From an uncultured Paracoccaceae bacterium (GTDB lineage Bacteria > Pseudomonadota > Alphaproteobacteria > Rhodobacterales > Rhodobacteraceae), in contig CANNFQ010000001.1 in NCBI GenBank assembly GCA_947503925.1, positions 372,001 to 436,000 on the forward strand: a stretch of DNA of 64,000 nucleotides, given 5' to 3'. The translations under genes were made by a program, and so were the position numbers. Below, one piece after another: positions 8,312-16,774 of the stretch. The number at the start of each line of letters is the position of its first letter. The stretch's first letter is position 1. Under the pieces are notes generated by a model, which saw only the letters and a list, made by a program, of their open reading frames with translations, did no database searches and was not told where the DNA came from.

Positions 8312-9055
8312 ATGCTGCGTAAGGCTATGTTTCCATTTCTCTTTGCCGGGCTGGCAACACCCGCGTTGGCCGAGGGCGAAACCGCGCGTGATGCGTTCGT
8401 TCAGGCCAATATCCTTGGCATCTTTTACCATGAGCTCGGCCACGGCGTGATTGACCTGATGCAAGTGCCGATTTTCGGGCAGGAGGAAGACGCGGCCGAC
8501 GTTATGTCCGTTCTGATGATCAGCTGGCTGTTTGAGGAAGAGGCGGCACAGAGCATCGCCTATGACAGTGCTTTTGGCTACATCAACGATCCGGACGGCA
8601 CCGAGGAAGTATCCTATTGGGACCTGCACGGCCCGGATGAGCAGCGCTATTACAACCATATCTGCCTGTTCTATGGCGCAAACCCTGATGAGCGGGACGA
8701 TCTGGCAAATGATCTTGGCCTGCCCAAGGAACGCGCCGATACCTGCCCGGATGAATATGAACAGGCGGCCAATAGCTGGGGCATCATCTTTGACGAGATG
8801 GACGCGCAAAAAGAGGGCGTGCCAATGGTTTTCGTGCCGGGAACCGGGGACGGGGCCGCGGTCGTAAACGCCTTGCTGGCCGATGAAGTGGCTTCAATGA
8901 ATAGCGATGTTAAATTGCCGGTTGAGGTGACCGTCAGGGTTGATGAGTGTGGTGAACCGAATGCGTTTTATGACCCAAGCGAGCAATCCATCACCTTCTG
9001 TTCGGAATTCGTCGGACATCTGGGCGGGATATATGACCAAGTGTCGGCGGAGTGA
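8312..9055 (+). CDS. DUF4344 domain-containing exported metallopeptidase
   Basis: A 247-residue protein with a Sec signal peptide (residues 1-20, ending ATPALA). A zinc-peptidase HELGH motif follows near residues 40-44 (FYHELGHGVID). The downstream acidic segment EEDAADV probably supplies the third ligand, as in gluzincin-like enzymes. This arrangement is typical of the DUF4344 family, whose substrate is unknown. A GGAGG ribosome site lies just before the ATG. It sits downstream of soxG on the same strand, but a shared role is not indicated. Confidence 0.85.
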   Translation: MLRKAMFPFLFAGLATPALAEGETARDAFVQANILGIFYHELGHGVIDLMQVPIFGQEEDAADVMSVLMISWLFEEEAAQSIAYDSAFGYINDPDGTEEVSYWDLHGPDEQRYYNHICLFYGANPDERDDLANDLGLPKERADTCPDEYEQAANSWGIIFDEMDAQKEGVPMVFVPGTGDGAAVVNALLADEVASMNSDVKLPVEVTVRVDECGEPNAFYDPSEQSITFCSEFVGHLGGIYDQVSAE

Positions 9056-9082
9056 TGTCTGGCTTGGGGTGAGGGGGAAGAC

Positions 9083-10048
9083 ATGACGGATCACGGGTAT
9101 GAAAGCGGCCGCCTGAACCTGCCATTTGTCGGGATTTCGACCTTTGCGAAATCCCCCTATGTCGCTGATTGGGATCAGATTGATGCCGATGTTGCGGTGC
9201 TTGGTGCGCCATTTGATTTTGGCACCCAATGGCGCCCCGGTGCCCGGTTTGGTCCCCGCGCGGTGCGTGAGGCATCCACCCTGTTCAGCTTTGGCCATGC
9301 GGGCGCTTATGATCATGAGGATGACGCCACCTATCTGGCGGGCGATGTCAGGATCGTTGATCTGGGCGATGCCGATATCATCCACACAAAAACTGCCGAA
9401 AGCCACGCCAATATTGCCCATGGGGTGGCCAAGATCCTGTCTGCGGGCGCTTTGCCGGTGGTGATAGGTGGCGATCATTCGATCAACATCCCCAGCATCA
9501 ATGCCTTTGCCGATGATTGTGCCGCAAATGGCCCCATTCATGTTGTCCAGATTGACGCACATCTGGACTTTGTGGACATACGGCATGGCGTGACCGAGGG
9601 GCACGGCAACCCGATGCGCCGCGCCATTGAAAAGGACTATGTGTCGGGCATGACCCAGCTGGGCATTCGCAACGTGTCATCAACCGCGAAAGAGGGTTAC
9701 GATGATGCCCGCGCGCGCGGCTCTGACATCCTGTCGGTGCGGCAGGTGCGCAAACTGGGGACGGAGGCCGTTTTGGCCCGTATTCCCGAGGGTGCGCGCT
9801 ACTATGTCACGATTGATATCGATGCGTTCTGCCCCTCCATCGCCCCCGGCACGGGGACGCCCAGCCATGGTGGGTTTCTTTATTATGATGTGCTAGAGAT
9901 TTTGCAGGGGCTGGCGTCGCGCGGTGATGTCGTTGGCATTGATCTGGTCGAGGTTGCACCAGCTTATGATCCGACCGAAAGCACGCAGATCCTTGCCGCG
10001 CAGTTGCTGTTGAACTTTCTTGGGTTCATCTTTCACGCCCGGCGCTGA
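9083..10048 (+). CDS. speB: Agmatinase / ureohydrolase family protein
   Basis: A 321-residue arginase-superfamily enzyme that releases urea from a guanidino compound. Metal-binding motifs are visible: GGDHSI, DAHLDF and DIDAFCPSIAPGTGTP. The manganese ligands (His of GGDH; Asp, His and Asp of DAHLD; both Asp of DID) are intact. The Asp normally found in the following LDP tripeptide is Cys here. Overall resemblance is to agmatinases, but guanidinobutyrase or guanidinopropionase cannot be excluded, so the symbol is provisional. It follows the DUF4344 gene by 27 bp and may be co-transcribed. Confidence 0.85.
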   Translation: MTDHGYESGRLNLPFVGISTFAKSPYVADWDQIDADVAVLGAPFDFGTQWRPGARFGPRAVREASTLFSFGHAGAYDHEDDATYLAGDVRIVDLGDADIIHTKTAESHANIAHGVAKILSAGALPVVIGGDHSINIPSINAFADDCAANGPIHVVQIDAHLDFVDIRHGVTEGHGNPMRRAIEKDYVSGMTQLGIRNVSSTAKEGYDDARARGSDILSVRQVRKLGTEAVLARIPEGARYYVTIDIDAFCPSIAPGTGTPSHGGFLYYDVLEILQGLASRGDVVGIDLVEVAPAYDPTESTQILAAQLLLNFLGFIFHARR

Positions 10049-10140
10049 ACCACCCGCTAAAATCCGACACGGGGTTGACCTTCGGTCGCCGTGTGACAAT
10101 TAACGATGCATACCGTCCTCAACTCAGAAAGATATGAGAT

Positions 10141-10740
10141 ATGGCTTTTGAACTTCCTGACCTCCCATACGCCCATGATGCGCTTGCCAGCAAAGGCATG
10201 TCTGCCGAAACCCTCGAATATCACCACGACCTGCACCACAATGCCTATGTGACCAATGGCAACAAGGCCATTGAGGGCACCGAATGGGCCGGCAAGTCGA
10301 TGGAAGAGATCATCAAGGGCACATATGATGCGGGCGCCGTCGCCCAGAATGGTATCTTCAACAACATCAGCCAGTTGTGGAACCACAACCAGTTCTGGGA
10401 AATGATGGGCCCGGGTGACAGTGCGATGTCGTCAGAGCTGGAAAGCGCTATCAACGAAAGCTTTGGCTCGGTTGATGAGTTCAAATCGCAGTTCTCTGCC
10501 GCTGGCGCTGGTCAGTTTGGCTCCGGCTGGTGCTGGCTGGTCAAGAATGCCGACGGCTCATTGGCTGTGACCAAGACCGAAAACGGCGTGAACCCGCTTT
10601 GCTTTGGTCAGACAGCCCTGTTGGGTTGCGACGTGTGGGAGCATTCCTACTACATCGACTTCCGCAACAAGCGTCCTGCCTACCTGACAAATTTCCTTGA
10701 TAATCTGGTGAACTGGGAAAACGTGGCATCGCGCCTCTGA
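10141..10740 (+). CDS. sodB: Superoxide dismutase (Fe/Mn family)
   Basis: A 199-residue SOD with the four metal ligands visible: His in LEYHHDLHHNAYV, His in WNHNQFW, and Asp and His in CDVWEHSYYIDF. The GQFGSGWCWLV segment and overall length fit bacterial iron-type enzymes, though metal preference cannot be proven from sequence. It disproportionates superoxide in the cytoplasm. It has its own promoter region (about 90 bp upstream gap) and a clear terminator at 10767-10796, so it looks monocistronic. Confidence 0.95.
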   Translation: MAFELPDLPYAHDALASKGMSAETLEYHHDLHHNAYVTNGNKAIEGTEWAGKSMEEIIKGTYDAGAVAQNGIFNNISQLWNHNQFWEMMGPGDSAMSSELESAINESFGSVDEFKSQFSAAGAGQFGSGWCWLVKNADGSLAVTKTENGVNPLCFGQTALLGCDVWEHSYYIDFRNKRPAYLTNFLDNLVNWENVASRL

Positions 10741-10766
10741 ACCGCTTTGCGATAGACAATGCCAAT

Positions 10767-10796
10767 GGCCCGTGAGATTTCTCATGGGCCTTTTTT
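10767..10796 (+). terminator. Rho-independent terminator of sodB
   Basis: GGCCCGTGAG and CTCATGGGCC pair with one mismatch around ATTT and are followed by TTTTTT. The next gene begins immediately after the T-run. Confidence 0.92.
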
Positions 10797-10808
10797 ATGG
10801 GGAATGCC

Positions 10809-11789
10809 GTGCCCGGACCCGACCTGACCGAAATCGTTGCCGCCGCAGATGTGCTGCAAGATGCGATTATCACCACGCCTGTGTTGCCTTTGAAAGCGGC
10901 GCGCTGGGCTGCGGTGCTGCCCGATTGTGCAAGTGTGACGCTAAAGCTTGAGCTGTTTCAGCAAACCGGGTCTTTCAAGGCGCGCGGTGCCTTGCTGGGC
11001 ATGCGCGCTCTGAGCCCGGATCAGCGCGCCGCTGGTGTGGTCGCTGCCAGTGGGGGCAACCATGCCCAAGCCGTTGCCTGGGCTGCGCGCGAGGCTGGCG
11101 TGGACGCCCTGATCACCATGCCCCGTGCCACCGACCCCGAGCGCATCGCGGGGTGTGAGGCATTGGGTGCCACGGTTGATCTATATGATGACATGGTGGC
11201 GGCCTTTGCCGCGATGAATGCGGCAGCGGCGCAGGGCAGGGTGCTGATGCATCCGTTTGAAGCGGCGCATATGATCCTTGGATCAGCCGTTTGTGGGCGC
11301 GAGTATCATTTGCAGGCCCCTGATATTGATACATTTGTCGTGCCGATTGGCGGGGGTGGCCTGATCAGCGGCATGGCCTGTGCGATCAAACAATCGCATC
11401 CAGATGCGCAGGTGATCGGCGTTGAACCAGAGGGGGCCGATAGCATGGCGCGCAGTTTTGCAGCAGGCGCGCCAGTGACGCTGGATCGGGTAAACACCAT
11501 TGCTGATAGTCTGGGCGCGCCTCTCGCTATGCCACAAACCTTTGCCGTGGCGCGCGCGCATGTGGATCGGATCGTGCGGATCAGTGATGCGGCTATGCTG
11601 GACGCCATGAGACTTTATCAATCGAACCTGCGCATCATGGCTGAACCGGCCTGCGCTGCATCATTGGCGGCGATACTTGGCCCATTGAAAGATGACCTTG
11701 CTGACCGGCATGTCGGCATCATCGCCTGCGGGTCGAATATCGGCTTGGCCCGTTATCAGGCGCAGAACGCATCCCGCAAACCCGATTGA
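10809..11789 (+). CDS. Threonine/serine dehydratase (PLP-dependent)
   Basis: About 326 residues, fold-type II PLP enzyme. The PLP-binding lysine lies in QQTGSFKARGA, a substrate loop in ASGGNHAQAVA and the phosphate-binding glycine loop in PIGGGGLISGM. There is no C-terminal ACT domain, so it resembles catabolic or single-domain serine/threonine dehydratases rather than allosteric IlvA. An ATG at 10797 directly abuts the sodB terminator and has no ribosome site. The GTG at 10809 has GGGGA upstream and is preferred here. The 3' end overlaps the convergent LOG gene by 34 bp. Confidence 0.88.
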   Translation: MPGPDLTEIVAAADVLQDAIITTPVLPLKAARWAAVLPDCASVTLKLELFQQTGSFKARGALLGMRALSPDQRAAGVVAASGGNHAQAVAWAAREAGVDALITMPRATDPERIAGCEALGATVDLYDDMVAAFAAMNAAAAQGRVLMHPFEAAHMILGSAVCGREYHLQAPDIDTFVVPIGGGGLISGMACAIKQSHPDAQVIGVEPEGADSMARSFAAGAPVTLDRVNTIADSLGAPLAMPQTFAVARAHVDRIVRISDAAMLDAMRLYQSNLRIMAEPACAASLAAILGPLKDDLADRHVGIIACGSNIGLARYQAQNASRKPD

Positions 11790-12316
11790 AGCGCAGGCAC
11801 ATCCGGAACGGTTATCACAAATGACAGGATGTCTTCGCCGGCAAAGCCCCAACCGACGACATGTTCCAACAACCCCTTTAGCGGATCCCAGAACCCGTCG
11901 ATATTCAGCAGAAAGATCGGCTTGGCATGCAGACCCAGTTGCCGCCATGTCAGGGCCTCGAAAAACTCGTCCAGTGATCCCGCGCCGCCGGGTAGGACCA
12001 CAACCGCATCGGCATTCATGAACATGACTTTCTTTCGCTCATGCATCGTCTCGGTGATGACAAAGCTGTCCAGATCGCGTTTGCCAACTTCCCAGTCCAG
12101 CAGATGGGTGGGGATGACCCCAAAGGTCGCACCACCGGCATCCTGCACCGCATTGGCAACGCGCCCCATCAGCCCGACATCACCGGCCCCGTAAACCAAC
12201 CGCCAGCCACTGGTCGCCAGCATTTGCCCGGTATCAGCCGCCGCCGCCGCATAGGCCGGATTGTCCCCGTCCCGGGAGCCGCAATAAACACAGACAGAGT
12301 GAGGTGTTTTGACCAT
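11756..12316 (-). CDS. LOG family protein (Rossmann-fold nucleotide phosphoribohydrolase)
   Basis: A 186-residue LOG/TIGR00730 protein. The N-terminal SVCVYCGSRDG strand, the YGAGDVGLMG glycine loop and the PGGAGSLDEFFEAL motif (usually PGGxGTxxE, with Ser replacing Thr) are all present. The family hydrolyses cytokinin riboside monophosphates or other nucleotide monophosphates to free base and ribose phosphate; the bacterial substrate here is unknown. It is convergent with the dehydratase gene and shares 34 bp with its end. Confidence 0.9.
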   Translation of the reverse strand: MVKTPHSVCVYCGSRDGDNPAYAAAAADTGQMLATSGWRLVYGAGDVGLMGRVANAVQDAGGATFGVIPTHLLDWEVGKRDLDSFVITETMHERKKVMFMNADAVVVLPGGAGSLDEFFEALTWRQLGLHAKPIFLLNIDGFWDPLKGLLEHVVGWGFAGEDILSFVITVPDVPALQSGLRDAFCA

Positions 12317-12429
12317 AACAAACGATTTCCTGAACAGAGGCGCTTTGACCGGTCATAGCGGGGTTGCTAAGGTGCCTCAACCATATGTCCGGGGCATAAC
12401 CACATATCGGTGACGCAAGGGGATCACGC

Positions 12430-13590
12430 TTGACGGAGCAGACCACATCAAACGCGGGGCGCATCGCCTTGGGCGCCATCGTTGTGGCAGCTATCGGCAT
12501 AGCTGTTGTCGCTTTTTTTTCCAGGCAGACGCCAACGCCCGACCCCGCACCCATAGCGGAAGCAGAACCGGTGGTTAAGGTCGCGCCTGAAGTGGTCGCA
12601 GAACCGGAAACCACAGCCCCGCCGCCGCCGGTTTTTGATACGTTCCGCGTGGAACCCGATGGCAGCATGATCGTGGCTGGTCGCGCCCAGCCGGGGCAGG
12701 TTGTTGATATCATACTCGCTGGCACAGCGCTTGAACGGGTCACCGCCGATGGGTCGGGCAGTTTCGTGGCGTTCCCAATGGCGGGTCTGTCTGATCAGCC
12801 GCGCAAGCTGAGCTTGCTGGCCGATCCTGATGGGGAGGCTGTTGCGTCCGAAACCAGCTTTATCGTGGCCCCGATCATCGCGCTGCAACTGACCCTTGTG
12901 CAACCGGCGGAACCGGCGGCACCTGATGGGCCAGTGGCAGAGGCCGCGCCGGAATTGGATGTGGCCGCAGACAGTGGAAGTGTAACGCCACCCTTGCCGG
13001 ACCCCGTCGTGGCGGATGCCGTGCCGCAATCGCCCACCGTGCTGCAGGCCGACGCGGATGGCATTACCGTCGTTCAATCCACCCCGAGCCCCACAGCGCA
13101 GGTCGCCAGCCCCAATGTGGCATTGGATGCGATCACCTATGACCCCCAGGGCGAGGTGCAGCTATCCGGCCGTGCCGCAGGCGACGGGGCCGTGCAGATT
13201 TATCTGGACAATGAACCTGTATTAACCTCTCCAGTGGAAGCCGGTGGCGACTGGCGGATCGATCTGCCGGATGTCGATACCGGCCTTTATACATTGCGCA
13301 TTGATGAGGTGGACGCGGCGGGCGATGTCGTCTCGCGGATCGAAACCCCGTTCCGGCGTGAAGAGGCGGAGGATGTTGCCGCTGTTCTGGCCGAAGAAAC
13401 ATCACAAGACGGTTTTGACGTGGCCGTGCGGACGGTACAGCCCGGTTCCACGCTTTGGGCAATTGCCGAGGAAAACCTTGGCGGCGGTGTATTTTATGTT
13501 GAGGTGTTCGAGGCCAATCGCGATCTGATCAAGGACCCTAACCTGATCTATCCCGGTCAGATCTTTCGCATCCCCGAAATGCCCGAATAA
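12430..13590 (+). CDS. Membrane-anchored LysM domain protein
   Basis: A 386-residue protein. One transmembrane helix spans about residues 11-31, followed by a Pro/Ala/Glu-rich linker and two beta-rich Ig-like repeats (starting FDTFRVEPDGSMIVAGRA and ITYDPQGEVQLSGRA). A C-terminal LysM peptidoglycan-binding domain occupies about residues 337-385 (QPGSTLWAIAEENLGGG ... IYPGQIFRIP). It is probably anchored in the inner membrane and contacts the cell wall. The start is TTG with AAGGGG upstream; no better ATG exists near. It stands divergently from the LOG gene. Confidence 0.85.
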   Translation: MTEQTTSNAGRIALGAIVVAAIGIAVVAFFSRQTPTPDPAPIAEAEPVVKVAPEVVAEPETTAPPPPVFDTFRVEPDGSMIVAGRAQPGQVVDIILAGTALERVTADGSGSFVAFPMAGLSDQPRKLSLLADPDGEAVASETSFIVAPIIALQLTLVQPAEPAAPDGPVAEAAPELDVAADSGSVTPPLPDPVVADAVPQSPTVLQADADGITVVQSTPSPTAQVASPNVALDAITYDPQGEVQLSGRAAGDGAVQIYLDNEPVLTSPVEAGGDWRIDLPDVDTGLYTLRIDEVDAAGDVVSRIETPFRREEAEDVAAVLAEETSQDGFDVAVRTVQPGSTLWAIAEENLGGGVFYVEVFEANRDLIKDPNLIYPGQIFRIPEMPE

Positions 13591-13656
13591 CTACCCCGGG
13601 TCTGGTCAACCGGTGGACGGCACCCTAGGTAAGGGAGCTGTTAGCCGGAGTTCCCA

Positions 13657-15480
13657 ATGCGTCGCCTTCCCAAATCTGTTGCCAATCTTGATGATGCCCA
13701 GGTGCAGGGTATGGGCGTGATCAAGCGTGTTGTGCCCTATCTGTGGCCAGAGGGGCAGGGATGGGTCAAACGCCGGGTGGTCATCGCGCTGCTGGTCCTG
13801 ATCTTTTCCAAAGTTATCGCCGTGACGACGCCGCTGTTCTACAAACAGGCGGTGGACGCGCTGGCACCCGACGGGGCCAGTGCGGCGACATTCCTGGGGT
13901 TGGGTGCGGTTGGTCTCACTTTGGCTTACGGCATGGCGCGACTGATGACCGTCGGTTTTCAGCAATTGCGCGACGTGGTCTTTACCAAGGTTGGCCAGCG
14001 CGCCTTGCGCCAATTGGCGTTAGAGACTTTCACCCATATTCACCGCCTTTCGATGCGCTACCACATCACCCGCAAAACTGGCGGGCTGTCACGGATCATT
14101 GAACGCGGCGTCAAGGGTGTCGATTTTCTGCTGCGGTTCCTGTTGTTCAGCATGGGGCCACTAGTGCTGGAACTTCTGATGATCTCGGTCATTTTGTTTT
14201 TTCTGTTTGATGTCTGGTACTTGGCCGTCGTGGCGCTGACCATCGCGCTTTATGTTTGGTTCACTTTCAAGGTGACCGAATGGCGGGTCCGTATCCGCAA
14301 GGAAATGAATGACCAGGATACGGATGCGAACCAAAAGGCGATCGACAGCCTGCTGAACTTTGAAACGGTCAAATATTTCGGGGCCGAGAAGTGGGAATCC
14401 GACCGCTATGACAGTGCGATGGCGCAATATGAAAATGCGGCCATCCGCACCAATTATTCACTAGCGTTTCTGAATTTCGGCCAATCCGTTCTGATCACCG
14501 GCGGATTGGTTGCTGTTATGGTCATGGCCGCAATTGGGGTCCAGCGCGGCGATCTGACCGTGGGCGATTTTGTGATGGTCAACGCCTATATGATCCAGAT
14601 CACCATGCCCCTGAATTTTCTGGGCACGGTCTACCGCGAAATCAGGCAGGCCCTGATTGATATGGGCGATATGTTCGATCTGCTGGGCCAACCTGCTGAG
14701 GTGCAGGACAGTTCTGATGCCGCCGCATTGCAGGTCAATGGCGGGCAGGTGGCCTTACGCGATGTTGTCTTTGGCTATGATGCCGCGCGCCCGATCCTGA
14801 AGGGGATCAATCTGGATGTGGCACCAGGGCAAACGGTGGCGATTGTCGGCTCTTCGGGGTCCGGCAAATCCACCATCGGGCGGCTGTTGTTTCGGTTCTA
14901 TGACGTGAATGACGGCGCGCTGCTGATCGACGGTCAGGATGTGCGGGACGTGACGCAAGACAGCCTGCATGCGCAGATTGGCGTGGTTCCGCAGGATACC
15001 GTCCTGTTCAACGACACGGTGCATTACAACATCGCCTATGGGCGGCCCGGCGCGTCAGAGGATGAGATTATTGCCGCCGCCAAAGCCGCCAAAATCCACG
15101 ACTTTATCAGCAGCTTGCCCGATGGGTATCAGACCACCGTTGGCGAACGCGGGTTGAAGCTGTCAGGTGGTGAAAAGCAACGCGTGGGCATCGCGCGTAC
15201 CCTGCTGAAAAACCCGCCGATCTTGTTGTTGGATGAAGCCACATCGGCACTGGATACCGAAACGGAGATGGAAATTCAGGCAGAGCTGAAAGCGATGGGT
15301 GAAGGACGGACCGTCATCACCATTGCCCACCGGCTGTCCACCATCGCAGATGCAGACCGGATCGTGGTGCTGGAAGACGGGGTCATCGTCGAAGAGGGCC
15401 GTCATGATGATTTGCTGGAGCGCGAAGGCCGCTATGCCCATCTGTGGAACCGCCAATCGGAAGAAGAACCTGTCGCCTGA
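13657..15480 (+). CDS. ATM1-type ABC exporter (ATP-binding and permease half-transporter)
   Basis: A 607-residue half-transporter. The N-terminal half contains six predicted transmembrane helices, and the C-terminal half is an ATPase with Walker A GSSGSGKSTI, Q-loop GVVPQDTVLFN, signature LSGGEKQRV and Walker B ILLLDEAT. The long N-terminal extension and the motif NFETVKYFGAE are typical of the ATM1/HMT1 branch, which exports glutathione-linked sulfur or metal conjugates. Substrate assignment is from family membership only. Spacing (66 bp after the LysM gene) leaves room for its own promoter. Confidence 0.92.
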   Translation: MRRLPKSVANLDDAQVQGMGVIKRVVPYLWPEGQGWVKRRVVIALLVLIFSKVIAVTTPLFYKQAVDALAPDGASAATFLGLGAVGLTLAYGMARLMTVGFQQLRDVVFTKVGQRALRQLALETFTHIHRLSMRYHITRKTGGLSRIIERGVKGVDFLLRFLLFSMGPLVLELLMISVILFFLFDVWYLAVVALTIALYVWFTFKVTEWRVRIRKEMNDQDTDANQKAIDSLLNFETVKYFGAEKWESDRYDSAMAQYENAAIRTNYSLAFLNFGQSVLITGGLVAVMVMAAIGVQRGDLTVGDFVMVNAYMIQITMPLNFLGTVYREIRQALIDMGDMFDLLGQPAEVQDSSDAAALQVNGGQVALRDVVFGYDAARPILKGINLDVAPGQTVAIVGSSGSGKSTIGRLLFRFYDVNDGALLIDGQDVRDVTQDSLHAQIGVVPQDTVLFNDTVHYNIAYGRPGASEDEIIAAAKAAKIHDFISSLPDGYQTTVGERGLKLSGGEKQRVGIARTLLKNPPILLLDEATSALDTETEMEIQAELKAMGEGRTVITIAHRLSTIADADRIVVLEDGVIVEEGRHDDLLEREGRYAHLWNRQSEEEPVA

Positions 15481-15570
15481 CAATTAGTGTCAGCAGACAT
15501 GCGCTAGGCTGATTGCCAACCGCATCTGGCCTCGGTAGGGTTGCCGCGTTCCAACTTTCGGAGTCCCCTG

Positions 15571-16773
15571 ATGTCTATGTTTCGCGCAGCCCTTATTCTG
15601 GGGCTATTGTCTGCTGTCGGCCCGTTTGCGATTGATATGTATCTGCCAGCCATGCCTGCGATTGCGGCGGGGCTGAATGCCGATGTTGCGGCGGTGCAAC
15701 TGACGCTGACCTCTTATTTCGTGGCCTTTGGTATCGCACAACTGGTCTATGGCCCCTGGGCAGATCAGGCTGGGCGCAAACTGCCGCTATATGTGGGGCT
15801 CACGATTTTTGTGGTGGCCTCGGTGGGCTGTGCCATGGCGCCAACAATTGGCTGGCTGGTCGCGTTCCGGGCTTTGCAGGGGATTGGCGGCGCCGTGCTG
15901 ATGGTGGTGCCGCGCGCAGTGATCCGGGATATGCATACCGGTACTGCGGCAACCAAGCTGATGGCGATGGTGATGCTGGTCATTTCGGTGTCACCGATGC
16001 TGGCCCCGCTTGCGGGCAGCGGGTTGATCGCCTTGGGTGATTGGCGTCTGATTTTCTGGGTGCTTTGTGTTGCAGCCGCACTCAGCTTTGTGCTGACAGC
16101 AACAGCATTGCCCGAAACGCTGGCGAAGGCAGATCGCATTCCCGTCAATCTGGCCAATCTCTGGCGGGGGACGAAGATGCTGATGCGCGACCCGGTTTTT
16201 ATGGGGCTCACATTTATCGGCGGCTTTGGTTTTGCCAGTTTCATGGTGTTCATCGCCAGCGCATCATTCGTCTATACCGGGCAATTCGGGCTTAGCCCGA
16301 CAGGGTTCAGCGTCGCCTTTGCGATCAACGCCATCGGATTTTTTGCGGCCTCTCAGGTTGCCGGACCATTGGGTGAACGTATCGGTATCCTGCCGGTGAT
16401 CCGCTGGGCAGTCATCGGGTTTGCGGCCTTTTCGATCCTGTTGCTGCTGATTGGTCTTGCGGGCTTTGCCACGCTGCCGGTGATCATTGCGGGGCTGTTC
16501 ATGGCTAATGCCTGCCTTGGCCTGATCATTCCCACAACGATGGTGATGGCGCTTGATCCGCATGGTGAAATCGCGGGTCTTGCCTCATCACTTGGGGGGA
16601 CGTTGCAGATGGTGATGGGCGGGGTGATGGTTGTGATCACCGGGCTGTTCTTTGACGGCACTGCGGTGCCAATGATCGCGGCAATCGCGCTTTGCGCCGT
16701 GTTGGCGCTGGTGCTGGCATTGCGCACCTTGACGGTGATGAACCGCGCCAGCGTGGGCGCGGTTCAGGGTTGA
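15571..16773 (+). CDS. Bcr/CflA family multidrug efflux MFS transporter
   Basis: A 400-residue major facilitator with about 12 hydrophobic segments. The N-terminal GPFAIDMYLPAMPAI motif is characteristic of the Bcr/CflA drug-proton antiporters. An MFS loop 2-3 motif is visible as GPWADQAGRKLPL, and the motif C-like region as RALQGIGGAVLMVVPRAVIRD. I preferred ATG 15571, which has GGAG upstream, over a TTG at 15541. Its stop is only 2 bp from the end of the convergent RND permease. Confidence 0.92.
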   Translation: MSMFRAALILGLLSAVGPFAIDMYLPAMPAIAAGLNADVAAVQLTLTSYFVAFGIAQLVYGPWADQAGRKLPLYVGLTIFVVASVGCAMAPTIGWLVAFRALQGIGGAVLMVVPRAVIRDMHTGTAATKLMAMVMLVISVSPMLAPLAGSGLIALGDWRLIFWVLCVAAALSFVLTATALPETLAKADRIPVNLANLWRGTKMLMRDPVFMGLTFIGGFGFASFMVFIASASFVYTGQFGLSPTGFSVAFAINAIGFFAASQVAGPLGERIGILPVIRWAVIGFAAFSILLLLIGLAGFATLPVIIAGLFMANACLGLIIPTTMVMALDPHGEIAGLASSLGGTLQMVMGGVMVVITGLFFDGTAVPMIAAIALCAVLALVLALRTLTVMNRASVGAVQG

Positions 16774-16774
16774 T

